DNA from: Apoda limacodes
Lineage: Eukaryota > Arthropoda > Insecta > Lepidoptera > Limacodidae
Assembly (NCBI GenBank): GCA_946406115.1
Contig: OX291548.1
Location: 6,684,373-6,748,372 of the forward strand
Direction of reading: 5' to 3'
DNA: 64,000 nt
This document shows positions 54,706-64,000 of this stretch, one piece after another. Position 1 is the stretch's first letter. Every line of letters begins with the position of its first letter. The translations under genes were made by a program, and so were the position numbers. The notes below the pieces were generated by a model. The model was given only the letters and a program-made list of their open reading frames with translations. It had not been told where the DNA came from and did no database searches.

Positions 54706-55732
54706 TTCCCGTATAGAAGACCCTGTACAGAGTTTGGTAACAAACAATTTAGCACTACTGAAAATAGATACTGGCCATAACCTTTGGATAATCAAACAGG
54801 GTCACTGCACACTGAGCCAGCGGTCAGTCGGTAAAAGCAGATTATATATTTAGAGAGAGAAAATATAACTAATAAATCTGGCTACTTCAGATAAACTGAT
54901 AAACCTTACAAATGACTCGATCCTGCCTGATCCTCACATAACGGCTATTCGTACCCTGTGATCCGGCAATAATCCAATCCTGTGGCATTATCTTTTATCC
55001 AAGCTATACTGATTCGCGTAACTGAGCTAATGGAGTTAAAACGAAACAATCACAGAGACATCTTGTGATATTTAATATTATTAAACCTACTTAATCTATT
55101 AAGTTACACAAATGTGTAAATATAGAACATAAAATATGTAGATTATATATGTATATCACTTCTTATTATGCTACCAAATAAAGTTGCTTACGCTGTAGTA
55201 TTGCAATGTAATTAAAATAAAAAAATAGGGATACCTCTTCGTACAGAGAAGATGGGGATAAAGTTTGTTTTAGTTACTGCATTATGTGGAGGTAAAAAAT
55301 TACGAGTTGTTGGCTTTCAAAGACGCAAATGTAGTGTACATCATAAACTTACGCTTTTTCTACCCTAGACTCTCACTTGCTAAGAATCTGACAGATTTTG
55401 TCCTCAAAAAATTAGGCACTAATGCCGGTATCGCAAGAAGTATAACTCGAGGTTAAAACCGCAACTGCAAACACAAAAACCGCATTTTAATAGGTTTCGT
55501 AATTTAGCCAGACAAAAAAAGCAAAACTAATTATTATAATTTGATCACGGTTAGTTGAAAATGATAACATTTATATTATATTAACAGATGCACTAGTCAG
55601 AACATCCCGATCCAGGATATCACTTTGCATTAGTTTATTAAAAAAATGTTTGTCGTTAGTTCGAGGATTAAGGGCTTTCCACATTTATGCAGTTTTTCTT
55701 TATAACGTGACAACGATGTCGTTATTATCGTT
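54706..55732. other. AT-rich intergenic DNA
   Basis: Nothing recognised. Confidence 0.45.
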
Positions 55733-55815
55733 ACTAAGCTCACAGCAGCCATCTTGGGACTAAAGTTCGTAAAGCGATTGTCTGTGCAAGCACCTGGAAG
55801 CAAAAGATAAAATAA
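55733..55815 (+). repeat. Dispersed repeat T, copy 2
   Basis: 'actaagctcacagcagccat' and 'taaagcgattgtctgtgcaa' match 46597-46690 in the same orientation. Confidence 0.7.
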
Positions 55816-57189
55816 GAATGTTCTCGTAGTTCTACTAAACAGTCTTTTACTGTGTTAATTTTTAAGTCAAACGTGAATTAATTACACTTTTAGGCTTCTT
55901 GATTTTTTCCAACTTATTCTGGATTTCGGACTTTTACAGTAACATAATAGTATGATATATTCCCTATCAGCCTCATTCCTCCCCCACTGTTAGAGCACGG
56001 CCTATATAAAATATATAAAATAGTAATAGTCGTTCCGATTTGGCAGACGCCGACCACCGCAGAAAAGCCGACCATGACCAAAAGGAACCGTGGCAGATCC
56101 TGCCTAATTGTTATTTCTAGTCGGACGTGGTCGGCTCGCCGGCACATCCTGCATACCTGCCAACCGGCCAAAAAAAGGCGTGTGGAAGCTGGTGGACGCG
56201 ACGGTCGAATCCGATCAAACTGCGAACAGTCGCTCATATTTGGGTTTTTTTTTCGCGATTTTGGGGAAAAAATGTTGATTGGGCAAAATGTGGGGACACG
56301 AATAGTGTGTATTTATTTGTTAAGTATACCCACACAAGTTCGGACTCTGATACTGGTGTGAACATTCATCACAATGAGCATCTTCATTTTCTTCTTTCGA
56401 CGAATCCCTCTCTCCTCTTAATGAACCCTATACTTTTTTAATCAATAAGAATAACCCCTTCTAACATTTGTATATCCAAGTACTAATTAAAGATTTGAAA
56501 AAAACACTTAGGTACTCGTAGGTCAACGTTCCTTGTAAGCTTTATTTCTTACTTTATAGTGGGTTTTTTTGACGTTGCAGGTGTCCTATAATGTTTATTG
56601 TATCGCTGGTAATATTCTTCACCGGTAAGAAAGTGAATTATGATTTTATTAAGAAAAAGACTCATTGGTACACGCCGGGCTCCGTCCCTCTGGAAGAGAG
56701 GCGATATCGAAACCCCTAGGCTGACTTTAAATTGACGCTTTTAATTTCTTGAAGTAATTTTGTGTAGCCAAGATTACAAGATTAAATCAATTAACTTTGT
56801 GATATTACTAAACAAATATAAAATAATCAAAAGTATCAAATAAATAATTCTAATTATCATCGTTGCTTGTATGAATAAATAGGCAAATCGAAAAGAGCAA
56901 GCAGCAGGCGCGGACCACTGACCACACCCCGCGACAATAAGCGCTAAACGTAGTAGGCAGGTACTTTAATGCCTACCTAAGTACCTACCTACCTAGAAAA
57001 AATTTGCATAACCGACTCTTTATTCATACTTTACCGGCTTAGGACGGTCAAAAATACGATAAGTAATAAAGTAAAGTAAAATCCACTTATAAATATTTAG
57101 GTGATTAAAGATATACTTACCATAAATAGGTACCTACCGATCGTATTTCTGACGTATTTAAAAAGGTCACAAGATTTACAATAAATTAA
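55816..57189. other. Intergenic DNA with an unexplained GC-richer block
   Basis: At 56030-56225 the composition rises in GC and frames on both strands are open (56074-56361 and 56127-56441 plus, 55914-56237 minus). I cannot identify a protein in any of them. A decayed transposable element is the likeliest source. (CTAC)n-like sequence is at 56972-56995. Confidence 0.35.
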
Positions 57190-57745
57190 TGCGGCTTTAA
57201 AATAAGAAAAAAAAAACAGTAAACTAAAATTTTAATGTCTATGTGCTTCAAAATGAACACCTCCATTTTCCAAACACAACAAACCACGACGTCGCAAATT
57301 GATTTTATTTTACGTAGCACAACTGTTCGTGATTTGACCACTGCAAAAGCACTTACGATTTTGTCTTTTAATTGTTTCGGATTCACGTTCGTAAACAATT
57401 CGTTTTATCTCTCCCCGCAAATTGAAGTAGTGCAGGGTGAGATCTGGCAACCGTGCCGGTCATGGTACGGGTTCACCGCGAATGATCCACCGTTCGCCGA
57501 ACTCCCTATTTAGGTACGCACAAACTTTACTGTAGTGGTGAACTGGGGCTCCGTCGTGTTGAAAGTGCATGTCGGCTAGGTAGGATGTACCAGTCATCTT
57601 GCAACAATTTTGTCCCTATCGAGGATAGAAGGTCCAGACACTGTCTCCAAGTTAACGTACCCTCAATACAATAGACTCCGATAACACAGTCATTTATTAT
57701 ACCCGCGCACACATTAAGAAGCTGACCAACGCCAAGTGACACTTT

Positions 57746-58049
57746 TTAAAATGAAAAAAACCAATACTTGTAGTAAATATTATTTAGCTTCAAAGTTTAA
57801 CCCTATATAGAAGAATATATACCTTATGTCTTGTTCTAACACGATAGCATTAATTTTCCTCGATAGAAAAAAATCTGGAAAAGACCTCTACATTTTATTT
57901 TATTTTTGGTTTTTAACCGCCATTTTTAAACATATAACATTAAAATTCATATTAATGGCTAGCCAGCTAGAAAGTCCATGGCTGTTTCTACTAAAAACTA
58001 AAAAATCGAGTTAGTTTTCAAGCGAATACCTAAAAACCGATTTGACGCT
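57746..58049. other. Unrelated segment inside the transposase pseudogene
   Basis: AT-rich sequence with no match to transposase domains; presumably inserted or replacing the deleted middle. Its own 62-residue ORF (57826-58014) is not recognised. Confidence 0.5.
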
Positions 58050-58349
58050 CACGTTAACTTATACTGAAAAGCGCCGTGGTCTTTTGTCTCGCTCAAGTGC
58101 ACTTGATATTAGATACCTGTGTTTCAAACTGTCATATGAAATGGGCGGGTAGATCCTGAAATTTCTAGTCGGAGTACCGGGTCTTAACACTAAATCGCAA
58201 CTTGAAAAGCATCTCTGCGAATAACGTGTGGATTTTGACCACAAACACTCCACCAATGTTTATTGTGGATATTAAATAATCAAATCCGCGTGAATGCTGC
58301 TTCGTCAGTCAAGAGGATATTGGCATTTAAATTTTGTTAAAACCAATTA

Positions 58350-58384
58350 CATTTTCAGCGAGTATCTTATACTCGCTGAAAATG
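58350..58384. repeat. Perfect 16-bp hairpin
   Basis: CATTTTCAGCGAGTAT, loop CTT, ATACTCGCTGAAAATG. One arm is the codons for HFQRV of the transposase; the other is an inverted copy inserted next to it. Confidence 0.95.
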
Positions 58385-58690
58385 GTATGGATACATTCCC
58401 GAAACGTCAAACAGTTTCCAGACGTAATAATGACTTACGTTAAAATGTCTAGCCGCTTGTCTTGCCTCTTGCCTGAGGATTTTGGGTAAAAAACCTCCTT
58501 ATCATTCGATACATCGTGGTCTTGGATGTACTGGTGTCCTCCCTCTGGCTTGGGCATGCGCTCGCAAAGACCAGTAGGTTTTGTGTTGCGCTCAAAGTTC
58601 TTCGTAATGATGGCAGATTTCATTTTAGATATGTTCGCCGTCATCTTCGCTGCGCTCTACGTAAACTCTTTGTTTGGTAGTACCATAAAA

Positions 58691-59650
58691 CCATGAGTAG
58701 AAGTTGTAGGATGGTAAATAAGACTTTATTTTGTCTTGTCCTAGGCATCTTTTTTAATAACGGACACACACACGATGGATCGTTGATCGATGACGTAAGC
58801 GTGGCGCGACCGGACCGGTTTTTCAAAAGTTCTATCTATGAGCATAAAATTGCTAGATACTTTAAATGTTTTACTTATTTGTTACGATTGTAGTCATATT
58901 TTATTTTTATTAATTATTGATATTTTGAATATGCCTAAGCCAATTGCGTTGGTTTTCATTTTCTTTCTTATTTTCATAATTTAACTTGTTACTTCTGATA
59001 CTGAATCGTATATATAAATTTGTAGCCTCTATTCAATCAACCTGTACATATAACGACTTAGTATTATAAGTACTTTATGTGGTTTATTTTTAAGTAGACC
59101 ACAGAAAGTTAGTGCTTACACATACATAACATATTATATATCTATATAACACATACCTACTAATGTGACACATATATAACGTTAACGTTAAATGCAAGTT
59201 GTTAAGGTAAAAGAATGTTAAAGCCTTTAAAAATTAATACACAAGGAATTATGTAAGATATTGATGTTATATTCATCTAAATAATAACCCTAGACGAGAA
59301 TCCTTTGTACTAAGTCTTAATTTATTAATATCAAAAGGCACTTCTATCGTAAACTAAGCGAAGAAACTATTACAAAGCTCGTCCTTAATAGCTCATAGTT
59401 TGAATATAAATGAGCCTAAATGAGTCATAAATTTGTTATAAGACCTTTGTTCGATGACAAGAATATTCAATATTGTTAAAGACAAGGATCGCAGCACTAA
59501 AATACAAAGTTCAGTAGGTTGTACTACTTTTCATCCTGAAACATTCAAAAGTTCCTGCGGGATAAGCTATAACCAAATTCTACTTGAAAGAACTATAGCT
59601 GCAGCTCATAGACTTCGAGTTCCTTAATGTGTCCTATGGACTGCGTAATA
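58691..59650. other. AT-rich intergenic DNA
   Basis: Nothing recognised. ORFs at 58641-58893 overlap on opposite strands. Confidence 0.45.
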
Positions 59651-59937
59651 GTCTATAACAACAAATAATAAAAAACAGAATGAAGAAGGCTCCCATACAA
59701 AAAAGAAAATCATTTCTTGCTCGTTTTTGCTCGATATTGATAGCGGCAACAGGAAGACGCTTGAAATAATCACAGAATATTAGGTTATATATTCACTTTA
59801 AAAATAAATAATTAAATTAAAATAAAACAAATATTTAAGGCGGACTCCCATGCAACAAACGTGATTTTTTTGCCGTTTTTATAGATAATGGTACGGAACT
59901 CTTCATGCGCGAGTACGATTCGCACTTAGCCGATTAT
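59651..59937 (-). repeat. GGTTCCGTACC-family repeat, copy 6 (minus)
   Basis: 'tataacaacaaataataaaa', 'gctcgatattgatagcggca', 'acaacaaacgtgattttttt', GATAATGGTACGGAACTCTT and 'cgattcgcacttagccgatt'. The GGAC tract and the terminal GGTACGGAACC end are missing. Confidence 0.85.
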
Positions 59938-60094
59938 TCTCTTTTTACTAACGTCCACAAGTTTCTTTGTTGATGTGTGTTTGTGTTTACGCTTTATCTT
60001 TATCCAGCTTGCCACCCATTTTTGTTTACATCTAGCTAGGAAATGCGCTGTTCATTTCTCTATGCCTATGCTACACAGCTGTAGCAAACTTCTT

Positions 60095-60180
60095 TGGCAA
60101 AATTAGGGAGTTGCCGGAGGAATAGTACGCCCATACCCTAATTTAGGGCGAGTGGATCCGCAGGCAAAAAAAACTATTAA
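60095..60180 (+). mobile_element. Helitron-like element, degenerate 3' end
   Basis: 'tagggagttgccggaggaat', 'ccctaatttagggcgagtgg', 'atccgcaggcaaaaaaaact': the family tail with a damaged terminal CTAGT. Confidence 0.5.
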
Positions 60181-60184
60181 ATAA

Positions 60185-60440
60185 ATTTGTGGAACAGTGG
60201 CGTTAGTGGAAGTAGGTTAGACTGCAAGGTCAAAGTTCCTGGGTTCGATTATTGTTACAATTTGAAGATTGTCTTGCGTTTATTTGACGGATTTCCGAAT
60301 ACCATCGGTGAAACGTGGATATTACGGGCATTGTTTGTAATATTTCTGACTACCTCTTTACATGTATGTCCTGATGGTATATTTTTATTATCATACATTT
60401 GTAACACCAACCAATTTTTACTAAAGAATGTACTTCTAAG
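60185..60440 (+). mobile_element. tRNA-like SINE, third family
   Basis: GTGGAACAGTGGCGTTAGTG resembles a tRNA-like head and GGTTCGATTATTG at 60242-60254 a B box. The body block 'accatcggtgaaacgtgg' and 'gcattg...ctgactacctct' follows. It is different from the SINEs at 24262 and 29371. The 88-residue ORF 60187-60453 is accidental. Confidence 0.55.
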
Positions 60441-61529
60441 GTTTCATGAATAGACAATTTAAATTATTTTTTCTGTTTCAAAGAGCGATCACGGAAACTT
60501 CTTGAAGTTCGGAGATTTTTTCCCAAGTTGGAATTATTTTTTGAGCAGCGAAAACCTTTTCATTTTACGACCTTATGAAATTTTCCTGTTATTGCTTTAA
60601 CATTTTTATCTTTATTCATCACCAAACTTTTTATAGACTCTTTGAAGAGCAAAGAAATATGGTTTCTCGGCATGAATTGGAACATTGTAATGGAGTTTAA
60701 GAGAAGGTAATACTTTAAATAAGATTAGTTTTAACGACTTAACTTTGTTATCGACAGAACAGAAATAAAGATCTATACGTGTTCATCTCAAATAGCATTT
60801 TGCCACGATGAACATTTACTGCAATCCTAATAATTGTATAGATGAAAAAGTCTGTTTGTTGGTTGACTCCATTTTTGGTACAGAGATAATTGTAGGGACG
60901 GAAAAGGATAGAAAGATTTTTTTTTACCAAATCAAGAAGTCCCACAGGAACATTTTATCGTGATTTTTAACGTGAGATGTTTTCGTAACTTATAAGGCTG
61001 CTATTCCTATACGTTGTTAGTAATAAACTGCATTTTGGCACAGTCATAGCTACGCTGGAAGAAACGAAGTTGAACAAAGAATTTGTCTGCAGTCTGTAGT
61101 TGTATTTGTAGGCTATAATTACTCAGTTTTGGCACATTCGTAGGTGGATGGACAGGGTTTAACATTAACTATATATATTCACCTCGGTATATCAAGTAAT
61201 TCCTGTGAGTATACCACGGCTATAACTGAATTTTGCGCAAGCGAAGCTGCATGTAAGAGCTAGTATTCTAAAATATCACTTCCATGAATCTTTCTGTTTT
61301 CTACCTTTTCCATAGACACAAACGTTTAACGACCATTGACGCATCAAGACAAAATACACTTTTACATTGTTATATTTTCACCTAAGTCATGCCGCAGACA
61401 TTAGTTAGATATAGGCAGTTTCAAAAAGGTAATATTTTATTGTAAATTAGATTCGATTAACTGTACTCATTGGATCTGCTAGATTACAATAAGCAATACC
61501 TAAATGGAGTTTTCTATACATATAATAAA
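60441..61529. other. AT-rich intergenic DNA with a Helitron-tail scrap
   Basis: 61220-61262 ends 'gcgaagctgcatgtaagagctagt', a drifted Helitron-like 3' end. Otherwise nothing is recognised. Confidence 0.4.
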
Positions 61530-61690
61530 ATGGTACGAAACTCAAAAAGTACTGCATGGATTTACTTCAAATTTGGCACGAATATTATTAAGAAGTCGGG
61601 TCAAGCCAACATATAGGTTACATATTATCACGCTATCACCTACGGGGAACGAGTAGTGGACCTTTATAGCCGTAGTTGTACGCAAAAAAA
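61530..61690 (+). mobile_element. Helitron-like body fragment
   Basis: 'gcatggatttacttcaaattt', 'ggcacgaatattattaagaa', 'cataggttacatattatcacg'-like blocks match the body of Helitron-like elements; neither end is present. Confidence 0.4.
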
Positions 61691-61730
61691 AAACTGCTAA
61701 TCGATATAGAGTTTAGCCGTTTGGCACACA

Positions 61731-61947
61731 GAATCACGTTTGTTGTATGGGAGCCTTTTTTATTCTGTTTTTTAGTATTTGTTGTTATAGCGGCAATAGA
61801 AATACATCTTCTGAGAAAATTTCAACTGCCTATCTATCACGGTTCATGAGATACAGCCTGGTGACAGACAGACAGACGGACGGACGGACAGCGTAGTCTT
61901 AGTAATAGGGTTCCGCTAATAACCCTTTGGATACGGAACCCTAAAAA
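61731..61947 (+). repeat. GGTTCCGTACC-family repeat, copy 7 (plus)
   Basis: It lacks the 5' start but has 'cacgtttgttgtatgggagc', 'tcacggttcatgagatacag', a GGAC tract at 61877-61890 and the 3' end CTTTGGATACGGAACCCTAA. Confidence 0.85.
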
Positions 61948-62520
61948 CCATAGATTTTAACGAATTAAGAACTTCCTCGTTTTTTGGAGCTTGATAAACA
62001 AAGGAAGAGAATTGAAAATGAGGCAACTACTCATACGTTTAGACGGCGTACGTCTTATTTGAATATCTACATAGATACTAGACATTTTGCCCCGCACACT
62101 GTAAGAAAATTTCTCGTGACAAAATGTAATGCACAGAGTGCCCATCCGGTGCGTAGGTACGAGAATTTTTCTATCGGAAATTTCTCGTAGTATGCGGTCG
62201 GCCTTATTTAGTTCGTAGCTTAAATGTATGCTCGACAAAGTAAGACCTGTCAGATCTAATGTAGACCATGGAGCATAATTATATAGTACGTAAGTCGCAG
62301 TGAGTGTGTAAGAAGCAAGACCCGTAAATTATTCCAAGGTGGTTGATGCCAGAGCCGTTTATTAGTTACATTAACGTCTTTTATATAATACATACGAAAG
62401 TGGATTTCTAAATCGGTACCGATTTACAATCAGTGTAAGTATAACATCAGCAATAGGCGTACTCTTGTTATTCAAATAATTGGTTCAGGTGATCTTTATT
62501 TAAATGATCGGTTGTTTGTT
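61948..62520. other. Intergenic DNA
   Basis: Overlapping ORFs at 61957-62238 and 61984-62190 on opposite strands have no domain. Nothing else recognised. Confidence 0.4.
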
Positions 62521-62569
62521 TGCCGAGAAATCGGTGAACATACATAAAAAAAGAAAAAGAAAAAAAAAT

Positions 62570-62646
62570 ACACGTCGGTTAATTAAAAGTACTGAAAAGT
62601 AAAAACTATATATATAGTTTTCAGTACTTTTATTTAACCAACGTGT
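62570..62646. repeat. Hairpin with ~37-bp arms
   Basis: ACACGTCGGTTAATTAAAAG...TAAAAACTATA pairs with TATATAGTTTTCAGTACTTT...AACCAACGTGT with a few mismatches and a 5-bp bulge. The flanking A/G-rich and T/C-rich tracts extend the pairing loosely. Confidence 0.85.
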
Positions 62647-62665
62647 ATGTTTCTTCCTTTTTTTC

Positions 62666-63048
62666 TTTAAGGGTTCTGCACCCAAACGGTAAAAAACGGG
62701 ACCCTACATTACTAAAACTCCGCTGTCCGTCCGTCCGTCCATCAGTCCGTCTGTCACCAGGCTGTATCTCTTGAACTGTGATACTAAGCAGTTGAAATTT
62801 TCACAGAAGATGTATTTCTGTTGCCGCTATAACAACAAATACTAAAATATTTATTTTTTCTCGATATTGATAACGGAAACAGGTAGGTGCTTGAAATATT
62901 TACAGAGTATTTAATTATACATTCACTTTAAAAATAAATAATTAAGTTAAAATAAAACAAATATTTAAGGGGGGCTCCCATACAACAAACGTGTTTTTTT
63001 GCCGTTTTTATTGCTATTGGTGAGTTCGACTCGCACTAAGCCAATTTT
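62666..63048 (-). repeat. GGTTCCGTACC-family repeat, copy 8 (minus)
   Basis: Starts TTAAGGGTTCTGCACCCAAA on the plus strand with a (GTCC)n tract at 62726-62749 and ends with 'gttcgactcgcactaagcca'. Nearly full length. Confidence 0.85.
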
Positions 63049-63080
63049 TAATGTATGTTCACCGATTTCTCGGTAACCAA

Positions 63081-64000
63081 AAAAACGATTTCAATGATTT
63101 AAACGGTATTTCATTAAGCTTGACCCCGGGTGGTCCCAATAATCAATCAATTCAATTAAATCGTAGAGTGAGTAGTTATTTAGGTTAGAAAATGAGGTTG
63201 TAAGATTTGCTTCTATCTATATGTTTAGTAGTTCAAGTAGGTTTTTTGTGAATATTTAAAAACACAAAATATATGTACAAAGTGATTGAAATATATAAAA
63301 ATCTAAAGTTCAAAATCACAAGATTACATATAAAACTTCAAAACATACATTAAAATAATAAAAAATAAAACGGGCTTCAAAACTCCGCTAAAAAGTAAAA
63401 AATAAACTATACGCAGGTGGACATTAAGATAATTGTTTTCTTCTCGTTACTACTACTTATAATAAAATAATTTTACATAGAGAATACAAAAATTTTTTTT
63501 TTCCTCAAAACAAACAGTAAGTTTTGTGGACCCATATAATTACCCCGAAATAATTAATTCAAACGTTTACCAAATCTTTAAATATGAGTAGTAAATTTGT
63601 CCTACCTAGGAACAAATAGGACAAAGCTTTTATGTTTGGTCAGTCATGAACCCTATTTCATGTTAAACTTGGGTATAGTTATTGAATTACAGCTTCATTA
63701 TTTTAAGAATGTAGCCATTTAAGTCACGATTGTTACTTTTATTTCCATAAGTCATGATAAAAATCTAATTTACTACATGTTTCTTGCTCGAAAAAATTTC
63801 CAACTTGAATACCAGAACACAAGCAAACGACCTTTTTTCATGTAATATTGTATTTCAACAAGGAACCCTTATAGTTTCACCATGTCTACGGCTTAGCTCA
63901 GAGAATTATTAGTTCATATGTAAATCACGCCGACAAAATGGTAAGCTAATATCTCAAAAAAATATTTTAGGGTACCTAAATGTAAAGAGGGGATAATTTT
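63081..64000. other. AT-rich intergenic DNA
   Basis: Only a scrap of the CGGCTTCAAAA-type repeat (ACGGGCTTCAAAACTCCGCT at 63370-63389) is recognised. Confidence 0.45.

Larger units (their letters stand above)
57190..58690 (-). pseudogene. Tc1/mariner-superfamily transposase pseudogene, interrupted
   Basis: It reads on the minus strand in two pieces. The N-terminal piece (58690 to ~58050) gives RQAARHFNVSHYYVWKLFDV, YPYHFQRV and ANILLTDEAAFTR, with the first catalytic Asp. The C-terminal piece (57745 to 57190) gives MHFQHDGAPVHH with the second Asp, FGERWIIRGEPVP and PDLTLHYF. There His stands where the family's third Asp (LDFF) is expected. ENGGVHFE near the end matches the GGHFE-type C-terminus. 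About 300 bp of unrelated AT-rich DNA (57746-58049) separates the pieces. Stops, frameshifts and a palindrome at 58350 break the frame further. The subfamily differs in detail from the pseudogene at 9609. Confidence 0.82.
62521..63080. mobile_element. Composite inverted-repeat structure
   Basis: CCGAGAAATCGGTGAACATA (within 62523-62543) is perfectly repeated in inverted orientation at 63055-63079; the match extends to about 24 bp. Between them lie a 76-bp hairpin (62570-62646) and copy 8 of the GGTTCCGTACC family. It looks like a terminal-inverted-repeat element that received a nested insertion. Confidence 0.6.

Noticed and set aside
55914..56441. Overlapping ORFs of 95-107 codons on both strands
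   Set aside because: A GC-richer block with fewer stops explains them. No recognisable protein; noted only as an unexplained block.

Overview
The window looks like AT-rich nuclear DNA of an insect, almost certainly a moth or butterfly (Lepidoptera). The organism call rests on the repeats. There are short Helitron-like elements that open with TC(T/C)TACTAATAT and close with GGCAAAAGCTAGT. There are tRNA-like SINEs, and a LINE family whose 3' end carries the CATCAGGCGG...TTTGCCACC signature. About eight copies of a 400-bp repeat are bounded by GGTTCCGTACC and GGTACGGAACC. All are, to my knowledge, typical of lepidopteran genomes. I see no rRNA gene, canonical tRNA gene, CRISPR array, bacterial operon or recognisable conserved multi-exon host gene.

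The main coding feature is one apparently full-length non-LTR retrotransposon at 39743-43386. It has a 600-bp GC-rich 5' UTR, a single uninterrupted 988-codon ORF (endonuclease plus reverse transcriptase, catalytic motifs intact), a short 3' UTR and a poly(A) tail. It sits inside an older small inverted-repeat element; an uninterrupted relative of that element lies at 50038-50159. Six broken relatives of the LINE are spread over the window: 612-1480, 20725-20812, 26770-28026, 35910-36015, 38256-38697 and 53728-54110.

Layout. 0-12 kb: Helitrons, an old LINE tail, a decayed mariner transposase, a Tc1 fragment and a decayed Tc1/mariner-superfamily transposase. 11.7-12.1 kb: a minisatellite of eleven 35-bp units. 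12-23 kb: mostly unrecognised AT-rich DNA with scattered repeats. 23-32 kb: a Helitron with a duplicated head, SINEs, a deleted LINE copy and local tandem duplications. 32-34 kb: a candidate small secreted-protein exon inside an inverted-repeat pair. 34-44 kb: MITE-like hairpin, GC-rich LINE UTR piece, LINE fragments and the intact LINE. 44-52 kb: short repeats, a candidate 87-residue secreted protein on the minus strand, and two long hairpins. 52-64 kb: Helitron, SINE and LINE fragments, a 325-bp terminal-inverted-repeat candidate, another broken transposase, and a composite inverted-repeat structure at 62521-63080.

Apart from the LINE ORF, the best candidates for unrecognised host coding sequence are the minus-strand ORF at 46805-47068 and the plus-strand ORF or exon at 32726-32884. 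Both begin with a plausible signal peptide, and neither could be matched to a family by eye. Family assignments of mobile elements come from motif recognition in the sequence, not from a database search.
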